Source: Lycocorax pyrrhopterus obiensis | Taxonomy: Eukaryota; Chordata; Aves; Passeriformes; Paradisaeidae | Assembly: GCA_014706295.1 (NCBI GenBank) | Contig: JACSVZ010000001.1 | Span: forward strand, 80,288,237 to 80,352,236 | DNA: 64,000 nucleotides | Reading direction: 5' to 3' | In this document: positions 41,301 through 53,300 of the stretch, one piece after another | Layout: each line of letters starts with the position of its first letter | Numbering within the stretch: position 1 is the first letter of the stretch | Notes under the pieces: generated by a model | What the model was told of the DNA's origin: nothing | Seen by the model: only the letters and a program-made list of their open reading frames with translations | Databases searched by the model: none | Position numbers and translations under genes: made by a program

Positions 41301-44300
41301 ACAATAGATGTCATAAATGGATTTTTTTCTTTAAAAAATGATGATCAATAAATGGTTGCCAATAAATGGCAAAATTTCACAGCTTTGCTGAATATATTTC
41401 CTTGTTCTTGTCAATTAGAGTCTCCCAGGAGTACTGACATGTGAAGACAAGGTGAACTGTAACTATATAGTTTTCATTTTAGTCAGCAAGACTATGTGTA
41501 GCTTTAACTATTATATTAATCCTCTTCAAATTTACAACAAATAATAAAGTTATCACCTAAAATGAGTTGGATGCATCCTAAACTTCTGCCACATTTCTAA
41601 ACTGCTCTTCCTCTGCCAAAGTTGGGTGGCTAAATTAAAATGCAACTTGGCATGCACAGAAATAAACAAAATCCCTCCTGCATCCTAAGGAAGAGTTTGA
41701 ATAAAAGTAGATGCTAAGACACAACCAGTGTTCAGATAACCTCTTTTTTTAATGCTTTCTTCTGTTTTCAGCGAAGATGGAAAAAACAGATGGTCCACTA
41801 TGACTGTATGACTAAAATTGTGTTACAATTTACTGAAACTCGGAGCATTTGAGTGTGATTAGAGCCAGTGGAGGTAGACCCTGTTCCAGGATCCAAGAAC
41901 CGAAAGTGAAAATGTGTTCAGTGAGCAACAGTGGGAGCAGGAGAAACCAGTTTGTAGGTAGGGTTTTAACCAGCAGCAGCAGCAGCAAATAATGCTGCTT
42001 GTAATGTGAACTAAAATTCAAGGCGTTTGTGTCTGTCACCTGAAAACCAAATGTGGGCTCCATAGCATTAAGTCTGTGAGACTGAACTGGTGTATTTTGA
42101 ATTTGAAGAACTGTAAGATAAAGCTGAGACTGGGAAAAAAACCAATTCCTTTGGTTTAGCCCCAGATAGGGAATCCAGTTCTCCACTCCCACCCAGTGAC
42201 AGACATGACTCAGATTATTGCTGCAGATGATAATGTGTATTTTAAAGAGATAGACCACTGAATTTGAATAACAAAGATCCTTCTAAATGCTAAATGGTAG
42301 CAAAATTGCTTGTAGATTATAATATAAGAAAAGGTGTAATAAATAATAAGTATATACTCATTACCTCCCCCCCCCAAAAAAACCCCATTTTTGCCTGTTT
42401 AGGAAAAAGAGTTTGTTCCTCAGGAGGAGCTAATTTTGGGATGCCCTTAGGATTTATATTTGATCTGGTATGTTTGTTATTCTGATGTCTTGACAGTGGT
42501 GGCAGGTATTGTGAGAGTGGAGGCTCTGAGCCCTTTCATGAGAGTTTCCTGGATGCTTTCACTGCTCTGGGAGTTTGCAGGGACACAAGTAGCAGTGTTG
42601 CCATGGCTCACAAAATTCCCTCTTGAATGTTTCTTCCCTATGATTCCCCGCCCCCCCCCCCCCCCCCCACCCCATTGAAGCATGACCACCTTGATGTCAA
42701 GTGCAGGATGAATTAGATTTTATGTGCCATGTGTGTAAGAAGCCCCCATGCCCCCGTAGCAGTGCAATCACTTGCTTCTTGGCTGTGTTTTCTGAATACG
42801 TAGATATTCAGAAGAACCTCCTAAAGCAGCTGTTCGATCAGCCCCACCAGCTAGCACTTCTATTCCCAAACAAAACAGCCTCCTTTTACAGCTTGCTAAA
42901 AATAGCCATTTCTTTAACGCCTGAGGACACGGTGATTCATGTGGTGGGGAAGAGGAAGAAAGGTTATTTCTTTTGCTTTAGGCTTTGGGAGGAAAGCCAC
43001 TGTGCTATCCCAGTGCCAGCTGGGCTCATGCTTGCTCTCACTTGGCCTTCGTGGCTGCATCACCAACCCCAGTGGCTCTGGCATTCCTTGCTCTGCCACT
43101 GCAGCCTGGCAGCTATTTGGGATGCAGGTGCCACATCCCAGTGCCCATCTCGGCTCTGGAAGGAAGGGTGTGCAGTCACTGCCACAAGTGAAAATAAACC
43201 CGTGAGACGGCAAGTTGCCGATTTGTGTCTGTGGGTTTGTGCAGAGCTCGCCCAAGGATGCAGGTATTTCTTACAACTTATAGCTGGGCAAACGTGAAAT
43301 GCTCCTACTTTGTCACCATTCAAATTCCTGATGAAGCTTCTGACACCATTGCAAGTGCAGTTTAAGGACAGGAAGAAGTCACAGGTAGAGCTTAGGTAGG
43401 GTTTTTCATGGATTCCTGCGTCAGCTCTCCCGTGCTCTGCAGAGGTCTCGTTCTGCTGTCTGACACTGCAGTGTGCTGCTGCTAAATCTGCTCTGAGGCT
43501 CTGGCTTGCAGCAGCCCATCTCTCAGGAACATGCTCAGGTGCACCTTTTTCTGCTTTGAAGCCTCCTTCTGAGGAAACAGCCCTCAGAAAGGTGCTAGTC
43601 TTAATGTAAATGGAAATTGTTCTTACTCCAGCAATGTGTTTCTGGAGGATCGTGAAGCAGAAAATGACTGGTAGATGTGCATACAGCATTTTAGTTGCTG
43701 AGCAACCTGTTTCTTGCTTCAGCCTCATAGCATAAGAATCCAATTTCAAATAAGGTACTTGGGACCCTGGCTGACTTAGTGGTAGTTAATGTAACCTGCA
43801 AAGACTACTTGGACAGTAAAACAAACTGGCTTTCTTGGAAAACAAGAGGCTTTGCAAGAACTTTCACCATAAAGGACCGTATATCTGCACTGTTACTTTC
43901 TAATTCCCATATACTGTTTTTTATATTTGGGTTCTTGGGTAGACCTTAAATCACTGTTACAGATAAAGCATGCCCAGAAGCAGTGGTTCTTATCTACAGC
44001 TCAACAAAGCCAACATTATCTTTCTCAATGCTTGTAAGCTTCACGTGTTTTTATTAATAGCATCCTGAGAACTTGTGCAACCAGATGATGTTTGCTCCTT
44101 TTCTCCTCACAAGCTTGTTTTAACCAGTTTTAATAAAATAGAAGTTTTGGCAGGAAGGCAAAGTAATCTTTCTTGTTGATGGAAGCAAAGAGTATACACT
44201 TCTAATATCAAAAAAACCCAGCTCCCTGGAAGTGTACAGTGATAAGGCTCATCAACTTGAATGATCATGCTTGGGCCTTTGGGATTTTGTTCTTGTTTTG

Positions 44301-47300
44301 GTTGTTTGTCTTTTTTTTTTTCTCAGGCTTGGGGTTTTTTTGAAACTGCCTCCACCCAAAAGGAGCTGGGTTTTGTTCTTTTAGTAGTAGATTTAACACA
44401 CATTTTTCATGTCTGACTGTCTCCTGGGCTTTCTGTCATCATTCACAGGAATTGACTGTTGATACTTGCCTATATTCATCCACCCAAGTACCGTTTCCTC
44501 CTTTCCTCAGCAGTAGCTTATCTGCAGGCTCAAAGGAGTAATAGCAGTCATGCTGAATGGGAGAACAGGGGAATGGAGCCCAGATCCTGCTAGAAGCAAC
44601 ACAGGGATTTTTCTGCCAAGGCCTGGCCTCACGGACCAGCTTTGCAGGGCCTGGAGAAGGTACAGATCAGAGAGCAGGATGGAGAAGGTTCAGCTCTGGT
44701 TTAGACCTGTGCTCCAGTGAGACCTGATTGCGTACAGGTATCCAAGTTGTGTCACTCACACAAGGTGCTTCCTCCAGATTATTCAGTGTGAAATAAAAGT
44801 TTTAAACTTTAATTTCCAGATAACCTTCATAAAACAAGTAAAATCCAAGCTTGGATCCAATCTTGGAAAGCATTTCTTTTTTTTAATGTTGGCAGAAATG
44901 ACTGGCTGCTGGCAAGACTGTGTATTTGAAGGCAGAAGATGTCTTCCTGTGCCTTGTATAACTCTGTGAGGAAGGGGTTGCACATGCAGATACCAGGACT
45001 CTACACCATTTCTTCTTACTTTAGATTGAGTATTTTTTATACATGAGAAGTATTTTACAGGATTTTTGGGGCTGTGATAGTAGGCAGCAGATGCAGTAAG
45101 TTGTCTCCTGGCTGCTGGGCTTCATGCGGTTGATCCAGCTTATTTCTGCATCTTTTAGCAGCTAATTGTTCCAAAGTCACAAACTCAATTGTCCTGTGAG
45201 AGTTTGCTTTGGAACATCTTCCCTGAATAATCATTGCTGATTTTTGCATGTTCTTTCTTAATCTAATTTAGAAAGGACAGGATGTTTTTAAGGATCAGGA
45301 CAATAGTTACGCAGCTCCAGTGGCTTAATTTTCCTGTGTGGAAATCAGTGGCACATTCATTATGGGACTGGCACTGCTGTTTGTGCACATGGCAGTTAAG
45401 CTTAAAGCCCCCCTGGTAGAGGTGTTTAAGGGTCATTTGTTATGGAAAACTTCAGACTTTTATGTTAGGGGCACGAAATACTTAGTATGCAAATCCAATA
45501 CTGCTGTTTATGGATAACATATTAAGAGACACCAACACTGTGGTGGCAATTAGGGACTTGAGACAAGTGTGCAGCCAGCCAGATAGGTGGAAAATAATCA
45601 TAAAGAGGAAAAGAAAACACAAGAAGTAACTGCTTTAAATTATTGCAAGGGAAATTCAGGTTAGACATTAGGAAAACTTTAACAATCTGAGGAGCTAGTC
45701 CCTGAAATAAATGACCCATGGAGAGGAAGAAACCTCCAGGAGATTGGTCAGGAATCATGTGGACAGTGTTGGTCCTGCCCCTGATGCCTGCTCGGAGGAG
45801 CAGGCAGCCTCCCCAGGTCCCCTTTACTCCTCTGGCTGGCAGCACAGTTTATCTTAATCCAGTTTCTTATCCCTAATAAATCAAAAAAGTCCTCTGGCTC
45901 TTGTTACGCTATCAGCTTGTTCTGTGCTAAATATATCCTCCTGCCTTGTAGCTGGGGTTTGCACACCAAGGCTTGTGCTGCGTGCAGTGTGCTCCAGGCT
46001 CAGCAGTGAGCAAGGTGGCCTTTTCATCAGGTTTCTAGAAAATGCCTGTAACTGGGTCTTGCTGGTTTGCTTGGACTGTGCTTTTCATGCCAATATTTGG
46101 CACACATAGTGCTTATGCACTTCACAACACTAAAGATCTCATCAGATGCTGATATTGAAAAAACCAGCATCTCGCTTATAGTTTCCTGAATGTGTTTTCA
46201 AGCTTCCATTCAATCCAGTAAAATGGCTAATTTTAGCATTGTGCCAGATGTTTCGTTGCTATTGTCTGTGTATCTTCAAACTGGTCTGTAAACCAGCTGG
46301 GATTAGATTTTTGGGGTTTGTTTCTGCCTTACCCTTGCCCAAAATTGGTGCTGTTCCTTGCCAAAATTGCTGCCATTCCTTCATGCAAAGTACAGGGGAT
46401 GCAAAGCTGATCTAATGTGGTATGGTGCCATACCTCCTCAGTGGACACCCAGGTGGCTTTGAGAAGAGAACTGAATCCAGACCTTGAAGATCTCATCTTG
46501 TGAGGTGAATATGTAATTCCTGACACTGACTGAACTATGTGACTGTTTTGCAGGAAAAGAGAGTGCAAGTCTCCCCACCATTGACAAGAGGACCAAGTGC
46601 CTTTATACCAGAGAACGAAGTAAGTTTGCAGTTAGCTGGGCTGGGTGATGGCTTTGAAAATAATGACACAGAAGGACCGTTCTATGACCCTGCTTGTTCC
46701 ACGGTACCTGGATGAGCTCCCTTGAAAGCAAAAGCAATGGCTTCTCTGGAGCAGGTTCCAGTGGGTAAGAACCACCCCAGCCTTTCACACAAGTGGTACT
46801 GTCTGACATCTTTTCTGTCACCAGCGTTTCCCGAGGCAGCCGTGAGTGACGGCTCTGCTCTTCTCGGGTGGGTGTGAACACGTTACTCATAATGCCAGAC
46901 CTGAGGGGAGGCCTGTGCAGTGTTGGATTATACAGCTCTCCGAGCGGGGCCTGGCCTTCAGTTTGAGAGAACCTGCAAATATGACTTCATTCCTTGGACT
47001 GTAGCTGTGGCTCTTGAGAGAATTTATGGTTGAAAGGTATGGTTGGAGTTCAGACTCGAGATTCCTGCCATGGCAAATGCCGACTGTGGTTTGTTAAACA
47101 AACTATTACCTTTCTCCCTCATTCCTTGTCATGAAATAGTACAGTGAGTAGAGAGGGTTTAGTGACAGAATAGTAACACACTGAATGCCCCACAGATCTT
47201 GATAATAACACTGCCAGTGTCAAAGGCTGCTTTATTGTTGTAATGGAAGGAATATGGGCAGAGAAATAATGACTTAATTGTAAAGGTTCCTATTAACATG

Positions 47301-50300
47301 CCACAAGGCTTTAAAAGCAGAATTTTAAAAAAATGTCTGTGGATAGTAGTAAATTAGGAGGAAGTACATGCACAGTAAGAGGAGGATAGTAATAGAGAGG
47401 GAGATAAATCTTAGAAATAATCATATGGCACATTGCTATGCCTAACATAGCAACAGTACAGTCCTACAGGATTATATTCTGATTCTGTCAGCAGAATTTC
47501 TTGCTATAACTTGCACTGTTACAAGAAAAATTCCTGACAAGCTGGAGAAGATTAGAAACCTTACCAGAGACACAAAAAATGTGATTTCCCCGAGAAACCA
47601 CTAAATGAGACAAGAATCTCTTAAATACATGGGAGATACACTTGCTGAAGAATAAGGGGGACTCCTAGGAGTAGAACGAGGTATATACAGGGAGATAAAA
47701 TGGTCTCTAATGTGTGAATAAAATTCTGATGGTAAAAACTTTATTAAGGAAAACTGAGAAGGCATCATTTTGGGTATAAAACACAGAAAAGCTGCCATAG
47801 TGAAGATACATGTGTAAAAATGATGGAGCTGCCTGTGTAGCTGCTTCTTCCCTTTCTTTCTGGGCCCACAAATTAAAACAGGAAAGTACAGTGGTGAGAA
47901 ATGTAAATGTAGTATGTTGTTTGTGTTTCTTTGTGTGTAACTTCTATATATGATCCGATAGAAAAATATTTGAGACACAGTCCACTCATCAGCCCATCAT
48001 AAAGAAGAAAACATATTTTAAATAGAATATTTCAGCAAAAGCATTGTGCTTCTTGGTTTTAGGCACTTTCTAGCTTCATGTGCAGTAAAACAGCTAAAAT
48101 ATGTTCTCATTTCATGGTGTTTGCAATAGTAAGCTGGCTGGTTTATTACTGCACAGTTGTCAGAATAAATACTGGGTATTCTAGTCTTGTGCTTGTAACT
48201 TCAGTGGTGAACATGTTGAGAATGGCTGTTCCTGGTGATAAACACTGAGTAATAGCACTCATACTGTGTCAGGGCTTGCAATGCAAGAGCTACTTACTCT
48301 TCTGCTGTTTCATTTAATCTTGTGCCCAAGGTTTGGATTGGTTGGAATAATTAAAGAACAGCTTTTGTTTAAAGAAAGCATTAAATTCCTATTCTAAATA
48401 ATACCTGAATGTTATGGACAAATTAGCATTTGATCTCCTCTTCAATTATACAAGCACAGAAGGGGTAGATTGCCAGGCTGTTTCTATAATTTGGTTACAT
48501 AATCCAGTTCCTCTCCATTAATTTTGAAATTGATTTTAGGGCTCAGCACTCAGGTGATGTGTGTCTATACAAGTTGTCTTCCATAAAGAATTTACTTCCC
48601 ATTTAGATCTTACTTACTTCCAGATCTCTGTACAGGTTTGACTTTCAGCATCTGCGACTTCCACTGTTTCAAGAAGATCTACATAAAAATGGTTTGAGGT
48701 TTTGTAGAAACATATAAAAAATAACAGAGGTTCAGTGTAAAATGCTCTTCAGTTCTCAGTATACAAGTAGGATCTGTATGTGTGTATTTGCATTCATGCA
48801 GGCATGTATGTTTGCAAATACATATCCAGAACTCCATCATTGTCTTTAAGTCTGTACACAGATAAACCCTTCACACCACAGTGTGTTTCTCCCCAGGGCA
48901 AAAGCCAGAGAAAATCTCTCCCTCTGTTAGTATTTCTCCATCTTATTTTCAAGGTTATGCAAGCAAACGGTTTGGATGAACGTACTAATCTTCTTGTGGA
49001 AGAATATTCTACGTCTGGTCGCCTGGACAACATCACACAGGTCATGAGCATCCATACTCAGTACCTGGAGTCTTTCCTCCGCAGCCAGTTCTATATGCTG
49101 CGCATGGATGGGCCCCTTCCTTTGCCCTACAGGCACTACATTGCCATCATGGTACGTACCAACAGGCTGTGTGTCTTCTCCTGCAACCCTGACTTCTGTA
49201 TTTAAAAAAGGAAGAAAAAAAGAAGAATTTAGAAAGGAGAAATTAGGGTGGTGTTTTGACAGAGGCTGAATTTTTGTAGTAGATTTTTATCAGAATAAAG
49301 CATGTCTAGCTGGAAAGTTTGCAGTGAGAAGGGAGAATTGGCAACCTACATCATTCCCTGTTTCCCACAGTGATACACCTCTCACATGCCCACATCACTG
49401 TGCAGCAGTAGGGTGAGATGCAGTGGACTCGAGTCACAAGAAATTCCAGGTAGACACTAGGAGAACAGTTTTCCTTTTGAGGATGTTGAGACATTGCAGC
49501 AGGAACCAAGAAAGGTTCTGTGATCTCCAAGGGTGAAGGTCTTGTCTGGACAAGGCTCCGAGCAACAAGTTCTAAGTCGGCCCTGTGAGTGGAGAGTTCT
49601 CTTCTAGTGATTGCTTCCAACCTAAATTATATTTTTCAATTCAGAGTAATCAAATGTATTTTTATCGGAGAATCCTCCATACTGCATAGAAATGCATTGC
49701 AACACATTTGCACAAGGCCCTTTGGAATGACATTGTACTTTTGTTTTATGTTACTAACCTGTCTCTCACCCGCAGCAAAATCAGATTACACACTAATATG
49801 CTGCACTGTTCACTCTGTGTTTAATTATTCCAGGCTGCTGCCAGACATCAGTGTTCCTACCTAATAAATATGCACGTTGATGAGTTTCTGAAGACTGGCG
49901 GGATTGCAGAGTGGCTGAATGGTTTAGAATACATTCCCCAAAGACTGAAAAATCTGAATGAAATAAACAAACTTCTTGCACACCGGCCCTGGCTGATCAC
50001 GAAAGAGCACATCCAGGTACCTCTTCAGTCTTGCCCTGTGAATACCAGTAAATGTCTGGTAAAAAGAACTGCCAAGAACTGTGCAAGTGTCTGCTTAGGC
50101 TTCATCACCCTGAGTTAAAAAGTTCAGGGAAGTACTAGTGCACCAAGCAAGCTGATTCTCTTGTGTGACAAAGCCAATAAGATTTTCTTTTTAGCAATAG
50201 CATTGGCTAAAATAGCCCAAAAGAAAAGAAGTAATATATTAGGTGTCTCTTTTTTTTATCCAGTGAGAGTTTGTGTGCAAGGGGAATAGGGTATTATTGG

Positions 50301-53300
50301 AAGAAAGAATTGATCTCTTTTTCAAATGCATAGTGTTTTATAGAAAAGCTGTGGGCCAAAAGAAATTTTATATTTATACTTTTTTTATTCTCATTTCAGA
50401 AACTTGTCAAGACTGGGGAAAATAATTGGTCTCTTCCTGAACTGGTGCATGCTGTTGTCCTGTTGGCACATTATCATGCCTTGGCAAGTTTTGTCTTTGG
50501 TAGTGGCATTAATCCAGAGAGAGATCCGGATACGTCTAATGGACTCAGACTTATAGCAGTCAACAACTTCTGTGTCTGTGATCTTGCCAATGACAACAAC
50601 ATAGAAAATGCATCCCTCACAACTAGCAACTTCGGGGTTAGTGTTGCAAGAAAATTCTTTTGCTTGCCTCTGTTTTGCATTAGAGAACTTTATTCCATTT
50701 TTTCCTGTTTAAATTTTAGGGTAGTTTGAAATTTTTTGTCTACTTTACAGGAATGCTTGAGTCTGGTAATTCTTACATACACTCTGGCAATTTTCAGTGT
50801 AATCTGTTGAAAACCACATTGTAACAGTGAATGGAAGAGCAACGTGATTTTGATAGTTTATCTCACCACCCACTGGGCAAGACTAAAACTTTGCTTTCAG
50901 CAGAAAACTTAAAGTCCCAGTTTCTTCAGACAGTGTGGCATTGACTGGAGCATTGTGCCATCCATGTTCCTAACATAGGGAATGAAAAATAGAAATGGAA
51001 AAAAATGGAAGTAGTAGTAGTAGTAATAATAATAATAATTTTTACTTCAAAGCCTACAGTCACAAAACAGTTTGAAACACTTCCATGTAGATGGGAGGAA
51101 ATGTCTGAAATAAAATTACTTAATTCTTCATGCTGGTGTTCCAGTCTTGAATCAACAGAGGACTTAGATTACTAGTTAATTAACGTGATTAATTTGATTA
51201 CTGGTTAATTAACTGGACATTTTTTCCTGAAAGGTGCTCTAGAATTCTTTTGAAGATGTGCCCTTGAATTAATGCTGACAGATGAATTAGCCTCATTGCC
51301 TTTGATGGAAGATCAGGATTATGAGCAGAGTTGCTAGATACAATTTTTACAATTAGCAGTACAATGTACAAATGTCATCACGCAGTTCAGTTGCTGTATC
51401 TTAAATTTCTGGGCTGTAAAACATGCCAGCTCATGCCACGGAGGTGCCTTACTCCCCATTTTAGTGGGCAGAGGGCTGCTGCTGACTGTGCTTATTGCTA
51501 AGCAGTGAGGAAACAATCCTACTAGAAACAAATGCAGCTATGGGCAAAAGAACAGACTCAAAAAGATGGAAAAGAAAAACCAAACAATTTATCTTAGGAA
51601 AAATCTGAATGGTATGTACAGGGCACCCAAAACTCTGATGTATTTCTGGTAAAAAGAGGTCTTTTTTCCTCACAAAAGTAAGAAAAAGGGTCAGCGTAGT
51701 GGCTATTTTGATCACACATAATGAAACAAAAGCACTGATTTGCCGTCTCAGGTTGTGTTTCTGTAAGGCAGTGTTACACTGCATCTCTTCTTTTGCATTA
51801 CCAATGGACTGAACATTGTTACCTTAGTATGAAAAGTTGTTTTATGAGAGACGTAGGGCACGCAGATGGATTTTCCTGAGCTATCTGCCTGGTGGAATAT
51901 GACTGGCTTCCACACTCAAACAGCACCTCTTTGCTGTTAATCCCACTCCGGTAAATTACTGCAGCAGGCTACATTAACACTTCCCAGCTCCTGCCTTCTT
52001 GCTGTCTGAAAGCTGTTTGTCTGCACTGTATGTGACAAAATGCATTCTGGCTTGAGTTTTTGTGTTTGCCTCTGCTGTCTGGTTTTGAGAACGTTTGTTG
52101 TCAAGCATGAAATCCGAAGATGACACACGTTGTCTAATTCTGCAGAATGTCATGGTGTTTTTGCAGATTGCAGATTCTTTAAGTGAGCTGGAGGCCCTGA
52201 TGGAAAGGATGAAGAGACTACAAGAAGATAAAGAGGACGAAGAAGCCTCTCAGGAAGAAATGGCAACTCGCTTTGAGAAGGAGAAGAAGGAGAGTCTGCT
52301 AGTAATTAGTGGAGGTATTTGTGCTTTTCCAGTTCAATTTTTTGTGCTTTTTAAGAAATAAATACTTGAGGCTAGTCTAGTGACTGAAACTTTTTCTGTC
52401 CATTTCTTTATTCTGGAGCTTCATGTAGGAGGAGTGTAGTAAGGGTGTTCTTACCTTTTGCTTCATCACCTTAAGACTTCTTGATTGACGAATAGCATCA
52501 TCCTTTCTATTACTTGAAATTTAGCTTTTGTATATTAAAAAAAAAAGGCCCGTGGGCTTCCTTAAAAAGTAGGGTGTACATTTCTCTTTCTTTATATGTT
52601 CTGTATCTTCAAAATAATTAATTTATGTAAATATTCAGTAGTATTTCCCAGGTTCTATGGTGCTTAGAACTTCAATGACACTCATAAGTAGCCTTCAGAT
52701 ATGACATTTAGTTTAGGAATCAGATGATGAGACTCAACTACTTCACCATTTACTGCCCACCTGGAAAGGACATTTCCAACTTGCTGTTCTGAGTGATCAT
52801 ACTGCTGTGCTCTTCACTGCCTATCTTGTGATAGAGATTCATAGCGTTTTTTTTTCTTAAATAATTTTCCAGATTTTGAGCTGAAACCTTCTTTTTCCAT
52901 ATTCTTCATATGCTCTGGAGGCCTTCATCTCTAACAAACCACAAAATGAAGTCTGCTTCATACAGACAGGGAGGTGGTTTTTTTCCCAAAGAAAGTGTTA
53001 GAAGAAAGAATATTATTAAGACAATCAGAATCTCTATTTCCTCGTAGTTGAAGCTACTTGGAGGTGATTGCTTGTGTCTTTTTGAGAAGTGACCCCTAAA
53101 ATGCTTCACATTTTACTGCACTGCTCTTAGTAAATTTAGGTCTTGGTAGCTTCAGACCAAATGTGTTTGAAAGAATCAATGGTTTTGTGCAAAGAGCCCA
53201 AAAGAGAGGAAGAATATACTGCGGATCAGCAGAGAGATTGTTTTGTGGCTCTCTAGGAACATGGAAAAATCTCTGAAAGAAGATACATCCAGCAACATCA

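Larger units (their letters stand above)
23328..46553 (+). other. SESN3: SESN3 intron 1
   Basis: This intron of about 23.2 kb runs from GTATCG to gttttgcag. Its first 600 bases are G-rich and part of the CpG island. The rest is AT-rich with no exon that I recognise. It contains old CR1 remnants at about 26480-27555, 28010-28175 and 45570-45810, poly-A runs and a poly-C run. Long first introns often hold enhancers; none can be identified here. Confidence 0.85.
50637..52166 (+). other. SESN3: SESN3 intron 5
   Basis: A 1.5-kb intron with the weak GTTAGT donor. It holds a TAG/TAA simple repeat (about 51010-51040) and two copies of an AT-rich 18-mer 29 bases apart (51167 and 51196). Confidence 0.85.

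Noticed and set aside
48780..48953. Open frame running into exon 3 from intron 2
   Set aside because: The upstream peptide is unlike sestrin, and the acceptor at 48952-48953 with a pyrimidine-rich tract joins exon 2 in frame.
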